DNA of 64,000 nt from Pseudomonas tolaasii NCPPB 2192 (GTDB taxonomy: Bacteria > Pseudomonadota > Gammaproteobacteria > Pseudomonadales > Pseudomonadaceae), in contig NZ_PHHD01000001.1 in assembly GCF_002813445.1 (NCBI RefSeq), forward strand, positions 3,720,001 to 3,784,000. Direction: 5' to 3'. Of the stretch, positions 41,028-49,880 are shown one piece after another. Below the pieces are notes generated by a model that saw nothing but the letters and a program-made list of their open reading frames with translations, had not been told where the DNA came from and did no database searches. Within the stretch, counting starts at the first letter, position 1. Each line of letters opens with the position of its first letter. A program made the position numbers and the translations under genes.

Positions 41028-42002
41028 ATGCTCAGTCGTATAACCCAACGCCAGCTGGAATATTTCGTCGCGTCCGGCGAGGCCGGCAGCATCAGTGCAG
41101 CGGCGGAACGCATTCATGTGTCGTCGCCGTCGATTTCGGCGGCGATCACCCATATGGAGGCGGAGCTTGGGATTCAGCTGTTTGTGCGCCATCACGCCCA
41201 GGGCATTTCCCTCACCGCCGTAGGGCGCCAGGTGATGCAGGAGGCCAAGCTGATTCTGGAACAGATGACCAACCTCTACACCATCGCCTCGGAGTCGTTG
41301 AACAGCGTGCGCGGGCCGTTGCGGGTGGGTTGCCTGGAGTCGCTGGCGCCGATGATCACCCCGGAACTGGTGTTTGGTTTTGGCCGCGCGTTTCCCGGCG
41401 TACGCCTGACCCAGGCCGAGGGCAACCATGAGGAATTGCTGGAAAAACTGCGCAGCGGCGAGCTGGATATCGCCCTGACCTATGACCTGGTGACCAGCCC
41501 CGATATCGACTTCCAGCCCCTGGCGCAACTGCCGCCATATGTGATGGTCGGCGAGTATCACCCGTTGGCCAACCTGCCGGCGGTCAGCATGCAAGACCTC
41601 GAGGCCTACCCGGTGGTGCTGCTCGACACGCCGTGGAGCCGCGATTATTTCCTCAGCCTGTTCATTCAGGCGGGCACCACGCCGAACATCATCATGCGCT
41701 CCACCAACCTCGAAACGGTGCGCGCCATGGTGGGCAATGGCATTGGTTATTCCTTTGCCAATGCGCGGCCCAAATCGAATCTGTCCCAGGACGGCAAACG
41801 CGTGATCCGCCTGCGCCTGGCGGGCTCGCACCGGCCGATGCGCCTGGGTTACGCCACGGCCAGCAACACCCAGCTGTCGCGGGTGGTGTCGGCGTTTGCC
41901 GAGCGTTGCCGCATGTTTGTGTCCGACCAGTACATCCCCGGCATGGCGCCGCCGAGCTTTTTTGATCCGCACGCGGTGCGGGTAATGAGTGGGGTGAGTT
42001 GA
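41028..42002 (+). CDS. LysR-family regulator of the catabolic locus
   Basis: This 324-residue protein (MLSRITQRQLEYFVASGEAG; HTH AAERIHVSSPSISAAITHME) lies between the two arms of the locus, divergent from RidA across 185 bases. GGAGG precedes the ATG; a GTG one codon earlier is less likely. It likely activates both arms in response to a pathway metabolite. A REP pair separates it from the ABC transporter gene. Confidence 0.88.
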   Translation: MLSRITQRQLEYFVASGEAGSISAAAERIHVSSPSISAAITHMEAELGIQLFVRHHAQGISLTAVGRQVMQEAKLILEQMTNLYTIASESLNSVRGPLRVGCLESLAPMITPELVFGFGRAFPGVRLTQAEGNHEELLEKLRSGELDIALTYDLVTSPDIDFQPLAQLPPYVMVGEYHPLANLPAVSMQDLEAYPVVLLDTPWSRDYFLSLFIQAGTTPNIIMRSTNLETVRAMVGNGIGYSFANARPKSNLSQDGKRVIRLRLAGSHRPMRLGYATASNTQLSRVVSAFAERCRMFVSDQYIPGMAPPSFFDPHAVRVMSGVS

Positions 42003-42085
42003 GGTTGCACCAATAAGTGGCGTGCGCGTTTTGCTCGCGCACTATTTTGGATGAGGGCGCCATGCCAGGCGTAACACAGATCTAC

Positions 42086-42174
42086 TGTGGGAGCTGGCTT
42101 GCCTGCGATAGCGGTCTGCCTGTGGATGAGATGCCAACTGAGCCACCGCCATCGCAGGCAAGCCAGCTCCCACA
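42086..42174. repeat. REP pair, GTGGGAGCTGGC family
   Basis: Arms at 42086-42109 and 42151-42174 are 24-base complements, identical to those at 39857-39943. It lies in the 309-base gap between the LysR gene and the ABC transporter gene; the remainder of the gap should hold the promoter of the plus-strand operon. Confidence 0.85.
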
Positions 42175-42311
42175 TTCGCTATCAGTGCCTTCAGAGGGCT
42201 GCATAGGTTCTGCCTACCCAGTGCCCCGGCTTTTACGAATTGACCCTGGGCACCTCCCGCCACGACTCTGAACCCATCGATGTCGATCCACTTATTCAGG
42301 GCACCACCACG

Positions 42312-43829
42312 ATGACTTTCGACTGGCACTACATGTTTGGTTTGCTCGGCGATGCCGAGTTCTGGCGCGCGACGTGGACGGTCATCAAGCTCAGCACCCT
42401 GACCTGGCTGTTGAGCATCGCCTTGGGCTTTCTGCTGGCGCTGGCCAAGCAATCGAAAAGCCCGCTGCTCAGCCTGCCGGCTCGTGGCTATATCTGGCTG
42501 TTTCGCAGCCTGCCGCTGCTGGTGCTGCTGATTTTCATCTACAACCTGCCCCAGGCGCTGCCGGGGACTTCGGCGGTTCTGGCCGACCCGTTCTGGTCCG
42601 GCCTGCTGGCGCTGGTGATCTGCGAAACCGCCTACGTGGCCGAGATTCATCGCGGCGGTCTGCTCTCTATTCCCAAGGGCCAGGGCGAAGCGGCGCGGGC
42701 GCTGGGCCTGCGGTTTTTCGGTACCCAAATACGCGTGGTGATTCCCCAGGCGCTGCGCGTGGCCTTGCCGTCGCTGGCCAACGAATACATCTCCATCGTC
42801 AAGCTCACGTCGCTGGTGTCGGTGATCTCCCTCACTGAAATCCTGATGGTCGGCCAGCGCCTGTATTCGCAGAACTTCCTGGTGATTGAAACCATGGCGG
42901 CGGTGGCGTTCTTCTATGTGTTTATCGTCACCGTCTTCGACTTCCTGCTCAAACGCCTGGAGCGCTTTCTCGACGTCAACCAGCGCAACGTTTCCCGCGT
43001 GCCGGACGCGGCGGTGCTGGCCCTGGCCACTCAACAACGCCCGGCCATTGCGCGCCCGGCCAGCACTGGCGTGGCCGCGTTGCAGGCCTCGCGGTTGCAC
43101 AAGGCTTACAACGACATCGAGGTGCTGGGCTCGGTCAATCTGCAGATTCAGCCGGGGGAAGTGGTGTCGGTGATCGGGCCGTCGGGCTCGGGGAAAACCA
43201 CGCTGATCCGTCTGCTTAACGGCCTGGAGCAACTGGACAACGGCGAGATTCATATCAACGGCCTGCCGTTCATTCATTTGCATAAAACCGGCGCGCTTAA
43301 ACCCCAGTTCATTGAGCACACCGAGCACCGCCTGAACATCGGCATGGTGTTCCAGAGCTTCAACCTGTTCCCGCATTTGAGCGTGCTCGACAACCTGCTG
43401 ATGGCGCCCAAATACCATCGCCTGGGCGCCACCAGTGAGCTGAAACAGCAGGCCTACGCGCTGTTGCACAAGGTGGGCATGCTCGACCACGCCTGGAAGT
43501 ACCCGCACCAGTTGTCCGGCGGCCAGCAGCAGCGCGTGGCGATTGCCCGCGCCTTGATGATGCGCCCGCAAATCATGCTGTTCGACGAGCCCACCTCGGC
43601 CCTCGACCCGGAGAAAGTCAACGAAGTACTCCAGGTCATCGAGGCGCTGGCCGGGGAGGGCATCACCATGGTGATCGTCACCCACGAGATGAATTTCGCC
43701 TTCAAGGTCTCCGACCGCATCGTCTTCATGGAGAAGGGCCGCGTGGTCTGCGACGACACACCGGTTGCCTTGCGCAGCGGCCATAACCCACGCGTGGAGG
43801 CGTTCCTCAAGGACGTCTCGCTGGCGTGA
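42312..43829 (+). CDS. Fused polar amino-acid ABC permease-ATPase
   Basis: This 505-residue protein joins a HisM/GlnP-type permease (about residues 1-225, with the EAA loop IPKGQGEAARALGLRFFGTQ) to a complete ATPase (about 255-505) with Walker A GPSGSGKTT, the signature LSGGQQQRVA and Walker B ILMLFDEPTSALD-type sequence. These are usually separate genes. It works with the binding protein two genes downstream to import an amino-acid-like substrate. The ATG at 42312 is chosen by homology; the ribosome site is weak. Confidence 0.9.
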   Translation: MTFDWHYMFGLLGDAEFWRATWTVIKLSTLTWLLSIALGFLLALAKQSKSPLLSLPARGYIWLFRSLPLLVLLIFIYNLPQALPGTSAVLADPFWSGLLALVICETAYVAEIHRGGLLSIPKGQGEAARALGLRFFGTQIRVVIPQALRVALPSLANEYISIVKLTSLVSVISLTEILMVGQRLYSQNFLVIETMAAVAFFYVFIVTVFDFLLKRLERFLDVNQRNVSRVPDAAVLALATQQRPAIARPASTGVAALQASRLHKAYNDIEVLGSVNLQIQPGEVVSVIGPSGSGKTTLIRLLNGLEQLDNGEIHINGLPFIHLHKTGALKPQFIEHTEHRLNIGMVFQSFNLFPHLSVLDNLLMAPKYHRLGATSELKQQAYALLHKVGMLDHAWKYPHQLSGGQQQRVAIARALMMRPQIMLFDEPTSALDPEKVNEVLQVIEALAGEGITMVIVTHEMNFAFKVSDRIVFMEKGRVVCDDTPVALRSGHNPRVEAFLKDVSLA

Positions 43830-43855
43830 ACCCTCTAACCTTCAGGAACAAAACA

Positions 43856-44728
43856 ATGATCGGGCAAGCACAAGTCGAACAATTCCAGCGTGACGGTTTT
43901 TTGGTGGTAGAAGGCGTGCTCTCGCCGGAGGAAGTGGCCGCGTTGCAGCACGACTTCGACCAGTGGGTTGAGGAGAGTCGCGGCCATGTTGAAGGCTGGG
44001 GCGCTACCGTGGATGGCCGCGCGCGCTTTGACCTGGAGGGCGATCACCGTGCGGATCACCCGTCGTTGCGCCGGGTCAGTTCGCCCACGGAGATTTCCCC
44101 GGCCTACGAGCGGGTGGCGTTGCAGTCGCGCATGGCGGCGATTTCGGCGCAATTGGTCGGCGCCGGCGGTGCGCGTTTCCATCACAGCAAGATCAACTCG
44201 AAACTGCCCCACACCGCGACCCAGGTGAAGTGGCATCAGGACTTTCTGTTCACGCCCCACAGCAACGACGACATCGTCACCGCCTTGCTGATGGTCAGCG
44301 AAGTGACCCCGCAAAACGGCCCGCTGAATGTGATCCCCGGCAGCCATAAAGGCCCGCTGTGGTCGCACTGGCAGAACCAGCGGTTCACCGGCTCGGTGGA
44401 TGATGCGGTGGTCGCCGAACACTGCCAGCAACCGGTGGCCTGCTACGGCCCGGCCGGTTCTGTGTGCTTCATGCACACCCGGCTTTTGCATGCGTCGAGC
44501 CCTAACGAGACCGAACTGCCGCGCACCTTGTTTATCAGCGTTTACGCCGCTGAAGACGCGCTGCCATTCGGCGAGAACCCGTTGCCCAGCGCACACGCCG
44601 GCCTGTTGGTGGCCGGTGAAGAAAGCGGTTTGGTGCGCTCCACGGACAACCAGCTGCGCTTGCCGCAGAAACCCCGTGGCGCCTCCTTTTTCGTGCAACA
44701 GGCCGGCCAGGATTCCGCCACGGCCTGA
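43856..44728 (+). CDS. Phytanoyl-CoA dioxygenase (PhyH) family Fe(II)/2-oxoglutarate oxygenase
   Basis: This 290-residue cupin-like enzyme begins MIGQAQVEQFQRDGFLVVEG. The facial-triad motif HQD is in VKWHQDFLF, the distal His in RLLHASSPNET, and a 2-oxoglutarate-binding Arg follows (LPRTLF). It should hydroxylate a small substrate in the cytoplasm. AGGAAC precedes the ATG. Its place inside an ABC transporter operon suggests that it hydroxylates the imported compound. Confidence 0.87.
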   Translation: MIGQAQVEQFQRDGFLVVEGVLSPEEVAALQHDFDQWVEESRGHVEGWGATVDGRARFDLEGDHRADHPSLRRVSSPTEISPAYERVALQSRMAAISAQLVGAGGARFHHSKINSKLPHTATQVKWHQDFLFTPHSNDDIVTALLMVSEVTPQNGPLNVIPGSHKGPLWSHWQNQRFTGSVDDAVVAEHCQQPVACYGPAGSVCFMHTRLLHASSPNETELPRTLFISVYAAEDALPFGENPLPSAHAGLLVAGEESGLVRSTDNQLRLPQKPRGASFFVQQAGQDSATA

Positions 44729-44771
44729 CTGCTTAATCCACGCGCTTCTTAAACCCTTGCAGGTAATGACC

Positions 44772-45602
44772 ATGACAGCATTTCGTAAACGTGTTCGCCC
44801 CCTTGCCGTGTGCCTGTTGGGCACTGCGGTGGCACTGACCTCGCTGGCCGCTTCGGCGTTCCAGCAGGACGGCAAGATCATCGCCGGTTCCGACGTGACC
44901 TTCTTTCCGTATGAGTACATGGACAACAACAAGCCAGCGGGTTTTGACATCGAGTTCATGGAAGGCCTGGGCAAGGTCATGGGGCGCAAGGTCGAGACCC
45001 TCGACACGCGCTTTCCCAACCTGATCACCGGCCTGCAAGCCGGGCGCTTTGATGTGACCAACTCGTCGATGTACATCACCGCCGAGCGCGTCAAAGTCAT
45101 CGATATGATCCCCTACCTGAAAAGCGGCGAGTCGATCCTCACCCTCAAGGACAGCGCCTATAAACCCAAGACCCCGGAAGAGTTCTGCGGCCACAAGCTC
45201 GGCTCCATGGGCGCCACGTCCTGGCTGGCGCAGATGCACAAGCTGTCGGATGAGTACTGCGTGGCCAAGGGCCTGAAGCCGATCCAGATCAGCGAATACA
45301 GCACCGACCCGCAAACCACCCAGGCCCTGCTCGCCCACGCGGTGGAAGCGCAGATCACCGACGCGGCCGTGGCCCGTGGTGTGATCGACAAGCTGGGCAG
45401 CCGCGTGGTGATTTCCTCCGACACGTTGATCTACCCGGTGCTCAATGGCTTTGGCGTGAAAAAGGGCAATGACGAGGTGAAAAAAGCCCTGGTCGATGGC
45501 CTGGCCAAATACCGCGCTACCCCGGAATACGCCGCGTTGCTCAAGAAGTACAACTTCGAGGCACCCACCGACGCCGACATCGCCGAACTGATGCCCAAGT
45601 AA
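44772..45602 (+). CDS. ABC transporter substrate-binding protein, polar amino-acid type
   Basis: This 276-residue periplasmic protein has a signal peptide (residues 1-~27, AASA) and the SBP_bac_3 core: GSDVTFFPYEYMDNNKPAGF, DIEFMEGLGKVMG, then FDVTNSSMYITAERVKVIDM. The ATG at 44772 is preferred over one at 44766 from spacing to AGGT. It is the binding partner of the fused permease-ATPase. Confidence 0.9.
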   Translation: MTAFRKRVRPLAVCLLGTAVALTSLAASAFQQDGKIIAGSDVTFFPYEYMDNNKPAGFDIEFMEGLGKVMGRKVETLDTRFPNLITGLQAGRFDVTNSSMYITAERVKVIDMIPYLKSGESILTLKDSAYKPKTPEEFCGHKLGSMGATSWLAQMHKLSDEYCVAKGLKPIQISEYSTDPQTTQALLAHAVEAQITDAAVARGVIDKLGSRVVISSDTLIYPVLNGFGVKKGNDEVKKALVDGLAKYRATPEYAALLKKYNFEAPTDADIAELMPK

Positions 45603-45656
45603 GCCAATCGAGCGCGCCGCAACCTGTTGCGGCGCGCGCCTTGTGGAGACCGATTC

Positions 45657-46388
45657 ATGGCGTTATCCCTCGAAGAACAGGCGCGCATCGACCTGGCGGC
45701 GACCTTTCGCATCATCGCCCATGTGGGCATGCACGAAGCGGTGGCCAACCACCTGAGCGCCGCCGTGTCGGCCGATGGCAAACAGTTTTTGCTCAACCCC
45801 AAGTGGAAGCATTTCTCGCGTATTCGCGCCAGTGACTTGCTGTTGCTGAATGCCGACGACCCGGCCAGCGCCGACCACCCGAATGTGGATTCCACCGCCT
45901 GGGCGATTCACGGGCAGATTCATCGCCTGTTGCCGCACACCCGCGCCGTGCTGCATTTGCACCCGGTCTACACCACGGCGGTGGCGTGCCTGGCCAAGCC
46001 GCACATTCCGCCGATCGACCAGAACACCGCGCGCTACTTCAACCGCGTAGCGGTGGATGAACTCTACGGCGGCATGGCCGACACCGAAGCCGAGGGCGCG
46101 CGCCTGGCCGGCCTGCTCGACGGCAAAAGCCGCCTGCTGATGGGCAACCATGGCGTGATGGTCACCGGCGTTTCCATTGGCGAGGCCTTTGACGACATCT
46201 GGAACCTGGAGCGCGCCTGCCAGATTCTGGTCACGGCGTGGTCTACCGGGCAGCCGCTGCGTGTGCTGTCGGACGACGTGGCGGAGAAAACCGCACGGGG
46301 CTGGGAAGGGATTGCCGACTTCTCGCGCCAGCACTTTGAAGAGATGAAGCAATTGATGATCGACGCCGACCCGTCGGTGCTCGACTGA
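45657..46388 (+). CDS. Class II aldolase/adducin-family protein
   Basis: This 243-residue protein has the aldolase_II fold. The zinc-ligand pair is in AVLHLHPVYTTAVA and the third His in LMGNHGVMVTG. Members cleave or epimerise phosphorylated sugars or 3-hydroxy acids. GGAG precedes the ATG. In this operon it may split a hydroxylated intermediate made by the dioxygenase upstream. Confidence 0.88.
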   Translation: MALSLEEQARIDLAATFRIIAHVGMHEAVANHLSAAVSADGKQFLLNPKWKHFSRIRASDLLLLNADDPASADHPNVDSTAWAIHGQIHRLLPHTRAVLHLHPVYTTAVACLAKPHIPPIDQNTARYFNRVAVDELYGGMADTEAEGARLAGLLDGKSRLLMGNHGVMVTGVSIGEAFDDIWNLERACQILVTAWSTGQPLRVLSDDVAEKTARGWEGIADFSRQHFEEMKQLMIDADPSVLD

Positions 46389-46397
46389 GGGCTTTTT

Positions 46398-47075
46398 ATG
46401 ACGTTTTCCGTTGTCGCCCGCTGCGCTGAAACCGGCCAGCTGGGCATTGCCATCAGCTCGTCGAGCATTGCCGTGGGCGCGCGTTGCCCGTGGTTGCGCC
46501 CCGGTGTGGGCGCGGTGGCGTCACAGAACATCACCTTGCCCAGCCTGGGGCCGTCGGTGCTGGACCGGCTGGAGCAGGGCATGGCGCCGATCGAGGCGCT
46601 GGCCCGCGTGCTGGAAAACGAGGAACATCGCGAATACCGCCAGGTGACGGTGATTGATCAAGAGGGCCGCACCGCGCATTTCAGCGGCGCGCAAACGTTG
46701 GGGATTCACTCGGCACTGAGTGGTGAGCAATGCGTGGCCGCCGGCAATATGCTCGCCAACCCCGGTGTGGTCGGTGCCATGGTGCGCGCGTTCGAGCACG
46801 CCTCCGGGCACCTTGCCGACCGCTTGCTTGCCGCGCTGCACACCGGCCAGGCCAAAGGCGGTGAAGCCGGGCCGGTGCATTCGGCGGCGCTGGTGGTGGT
46901 GGACGATTTGCTGTGGCCCATCGTCAACCTGCGCGTGGACTGGGCCGATGAAGACCCGATCGGCGCCCTCGACCAGCTTTGGCAAGCCTATCGCGGCCAG
47001 TTGCAGGCCTACATCGACCGCGCCCTCAACCCGCAACAGGCGCCGGGTTACGCTGTGCCGGGAGATGACCGATGA
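46398..47075 (+). CDS. DUF1028 family protein
   Basis: This 225-residue protein begins MTFSVVARCAETGQLGIAIS and has SSIAVGARCPWLRPGVGAVA, the DUF1028 pattern. This family is predicted to have an Ntn-hydrolase-like fold and is often found with peptidases or amidases. It overlaps the next gene (M20 deacylase) by four bases, suggesting that the two act together on an amide or peptide. Confidence 0.85.
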   Translation: MTFSVVARCAETGQLGIAISSSSIAVGARCPWLRPGVGAVASQNITLPSLGPSVLDRLEQGMAPIEALARVLENEEHREYRQVTVIDQEGRTAHFSGAQTLGIHSALSGEQCVAAGNMLANPGVVGAMVRAFEHASGHLADRLLAALHTGQAKGGEAGPVHSAALVVVDDLLWPIVNLRVDWADEDPIGALDQLWQAYRGQLQAYIDRALNPQQAPGYAVPGDDR

Positions 47076-48223
47076 GCAGCAGCCGCGACCTGCTTGCGCA
47101 ACTGGTGCGCTTCGACACCACCAGCCGCGAATCCAACCTGGCGTTGATCGACGGTGTGCGCACCTACCTGCAGGGCCACGGCGTGGCGTGCGAACTGGTG
47201 TTCAACGAGCATAAAAACAAGGCCAACCTGCTGGCGACCATCGGCCCGGCTGACGTGCCCGGCATTGTGTTGTCCGGCCATACCGACGTGGTGCCGGTGG
47301 ACGGTCAGCGCTGGAGCGTGGCGCCGTTCGAGCTGACGGAAAAAGACGGCAACTTGTATGGCCGCGGCACGGCAGACATGAAGGGTTATATCGCCTGCGT
47401 GTTGGCCAGCGTGCCGGCGTTGGTGGCGGCGCCGTTGCGCATGCCGGTGCATATCGCGCTGTCCTATGACGAAGAGGTGGGCTGCCTGGGCGTACGCTCG
47501 CTGATCGAAAGGTTTCACGGGCAACCGGTCAAGCCTCTGTTGTGTGTGATCGGTGAGCCCACTGAGCTCAAACCGGTGCTGGGCCATAAAGGCAAACTGG
47601 CGATGCGCTGCGAAGTGCACGGCGCTGCCTGCCATTCGGCGTATGCGCCCTCGGGCGTGAATGCCATTGAATACGCCGCGCGCCTGGTGGGTGAGCTGGT
47701 GCGACTGGGCGAAACGCTCAAGGCACCGCAGCATCAGGATGCGCGGTTTGATCCGCCGTTTTCCACGGTACAAACCGGTGTAATCGCGGGGGGCAAGGCG
47801 CTGAATATCGTGCCGCAGAACTGCAGTTTTGATTTTGAAGTGCGCTCGCTGCCGGCCGGGAACCCCTGGCATATCGCAGAGCAGTTGCGCGACTACGCCG
47901 AGAAGCAGTTACTGCCCGCGATGCAGGCAGTCAGTGGCCAGTGCGCGATCCATTTCAGCGAACTTTCCAGTTACCCAGGCCTGGCCACCTCGGTCGAAAG
48001 CCAGGCCGCCGAGTGGGTGGCGCAATTCTGCGGCTCTCGGGATTACGGCACGGTGGCGTTTGGCAGCGAAGGCGGGCTGTTTGACCAGGCGGGCATCCCC
48101 ACCGTGGTGTGCGGGCCGGGCAGCATGGAGCAGGGGCACAAGCCGGATGAGTTCATCAGCATGGAGCAGTTGGCGGCGTGCGACCGGATGCTGGCGCGGG
48201 TGGTTGCGTTTGTGAGCCAGTAG
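47072..48223 (+). CDS. ArgE-like acetylornithine deacetylase / M20 deacylase
   Basis: This 383-residue M20 metallohydrolase shows SGHTDVVPVDGQRWSV (first zinc His and Asp), GRGTADMKGY (bridging Asp), SYDEEVGCLG (catalytic Glu pair) and the final CGPGSMEQGHKPDEF. The name acetylornithine deacetylase fits best, but the locus has no arginine genes, so another N-acyl amino acid is likely. ATGA overlap with the DUF1028 gene indicates coupling. It is the last gene of the plus arm. Confidence 0.88.
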   Translation: MSSSRDLLAQLVRFDTTSRESNLALIDGVRTYLQGHGVACELVFNEHKNKANLLATIGPADVPGIVLSGHTDVVPVDGQRWSVAPFELTEKDGNLYGRGTADMKGYIACVLASVPALVAAPLRMPVHIALSYDEEVGCLGVRSLIERFHGQPVKPLLCVIGEPTELKPVLGHKGKLAMRCEVHGAACHSAYAPSGVNAIEYAARLVGELVRLGETLKAPQHQDARFDPPFSTVQTGVIAGGKALNIVPQNCSFDFEVRSLPAGNPWHIAEQLRDYAEKQLLPAMQAVSGQCAIHFSELSSYPGLATSVESQAAEWVAQFCGSRDYGTVAFGSEGGLFDQAGIPTVVCGPGSMEQGHKPDEFISMEQLAACDRMLARVVAFVSQ

Positions 48224-48236
48224 CACGGTCAACAAA

Positions 48237-48325
48237 TGTGGGAGCTGGCTTGCCTGCGATAGCGGTGGGTCAGCAGCCCCATGTTTGACTGATGGATTGC
48301 TATCGCAGGCAAGCCAGCTCCCACA
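48237..48325. repeat. REP pair, GTGGGAGCTGGC family
   Basis: Arms at 48237-48260 and 48302-48325 are 24-base complements of the same family as at 39857 and 42086. It lies between the convergent M20 and SfnB-like genes. Confidence 0.85.
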
Positions 48326-48342
48326 GGGGATGGGTGGTGTTT

Positions 48343-49581
48343 TCAGTGCTTCGCTACACCCACTCGCCACTGCGCGGGCGGCAACACGCCATTGACCAGG
48401 TAGTTGCCCACAATCCGCGACTTGTACACCCGCGGGTTGTGGTTCGCCAGGGTGCGCGCGTTGCGCCACAGCCGGTCCAGCGCCTTGTTGCTGGCCGTGG
48501 CACTGGCGCCCAGGGCATCGAACAATGCCGTGGTCGCGGCGAGTGTGGCATCAATCACCGGGTTTACCGCCAGGCACACTTCCAGTTCCGCCAGTGCCAC
48601 CTGCGGGTCATCGTCATGCAGCGGTTGGTCGTGGGTGATCAGGTAGTGCGCGGTGTCGTCCAGACGCCGTGCGGCTTGCTGGGTGATGGCGTGCGCGGCG
48701 TAGGCCTGGCTGGCGACTTCGCCGATCACTTGCAGCAATTGCACGTCTTGCGCGGCGGAATCCGCGTTGCCGGTGGTAAAGGTTCGGGCGCGCGCTCTGA
48801 GCTCTTCGGCACCACTGAGTGCCGCACGGCGAGCGATGCCGGCGAGGGTGGCGAGGTGGTAGATCTGGAAGAAGGATTGCCCATAACCGAAACGGTGCGT
48901 GGTAGGCCGACCTTCGTCTTCCAGCGGTGCGTTGTCGAAAATGCAGGTGCCGCTGGCGGTGAGGCGTTGGCCAAAGCCGTTCCAGTCGTCGACGATCTGC
49001 ACGCCCGGCGCCTTGAGGTCGACGACCACGCTGTGGGTTTCGCCGTCTTCGCCGGTGGCGATGGTGTTGATCAGGTCGCTGTAGAGCGCGCCGGTGGTGT
49101 AGAACTTTCTGCCGCTGATGCGCAGGGTGCCGTCGGCATCGCGGTGCAGGCGGGTTTCAAATTCGCCGCGCGTCTGGTTGCCCACTTCGGTGCTGCCCGG
49201 GGAGAGCAGGGCGCCCTGGCCGAGGCGGTCGAGCCAGCGGGCGCGCCAGTCGGGGTCCTTGGCGCACAGCACGTCTTCGCAAAAACCAAAGTGCCCGCGC
49301 AGCGCCTGGGTAATGTTGGAGTCGGCGGCGGACAGCTCGGTAAGCAAGGCCAGCAGTTCGGCGAAGGTGGCACCCTGGCCGCCATGGCTTTCAGGTAGAC
49401 GCCAGCGCGGCAAGCCCAGTGCGTTCAGTTGCTGGATGACGTCGGCCAGGCTGGCGCGGGTCTGATCCGCTTCGGCAGCCCCGGCGAGAATGTGGGCAAA
49501 GAGCGGGCGAAACGGTGCAGCCAGTTGTTCATAGCGGGCAGACGGCGGTGCGCCCCAGAGATTCAAAGCAGGATTGGACAT
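48343..49581 (-). CDS. SfnB/DszC-like acyl-CoA-dehydrogenase-fold flavoenzyme
   Basis: The 412-residue protein has the acyl-CoA dehydrogenase fold with N-terminal helices, a middle domain (ALLSPGSTEVGNQTRGEF, GRKFYTTGALYSD) and a C-terminal helical domain. Members without the catalytic Glu act as FMNH2-dependent monooxygenases or sulfur-acquisition oxidoreductases. The ATG at 49581 follows AAGG. It is divergent from a sulfonate-type binding protein (299 bases), supporting a role in using organosulfur compounds. Confidence 0.8.
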   Translation of the reverse strand: MSNPALNLWGAPPSARYEQLAAPFRPLFAHILAGAAEADQTRASLADVIQQLNALGLPRWRLPESHGGQGATFAELLALLTELSAADSNITQALRGHFGFCEDVLCAKDPDWRARWLDRLGQGALLSPGSTEVGNQTRGEFETRLHRDADGTLRISGRKFYTTGALYSDLINTIATGEDGETHSVVVDLKAPGVQIVDDWNGFGQRLTASGTCIFDNAPLEDEGRPTTHRFGYGQSFFQIYHLATLAGIARRAALSGAEELRARARTFTTGNADSAAQDVQLLQVIGEVASQAYAAHAITQQAARRLDDTAHYLITHDQPLHDDDPQVALAELEVCLAVNPVIDATLAATTALFDALGASATASNKALDRLWRNARTLANHNPRVYKSRIVGNYLVNGVLPPAQWRVGVAKH

Positions 49582-49880
49582 GATTGACCTTGCCGGGCCG
49601 GTACGCGTGGTCGCGACGGCGCTGTAAAAGGGGGTTGGAAGCGAGGCCCAGTGGTCTGGTGACGTCACCCTAACCCACGGGTGGCGAAGTTTTTAATACG
49701 AAAAATTGCTATGAAGCTGCGCGGTGGTTCTATCCATAGTGCGCAACAGTATTAAACCTCGCGCTTTTATTGCGATAGCTTCTACGGGCGCCACGCTCGG
49801 CGACCCTCAAACCCTTTTCTCATTACCAGACTGCACGCCCACAGATGGTTGAGTCCGCCATCAACCTGTGGATCGTATTC

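Noticed and set aside
42042..43784. A 580-codon open frame on the minus strand
   Set aside because: It is antisense to the fused ABC transporter, which has all Walker motifs; the shadow has none.
39857..48325. Three similar repeats that might suggest a CRISPR array
   Set aside because: They are inverted REP pairs at separate intergenic sites, not regularly spaced direct repeats.
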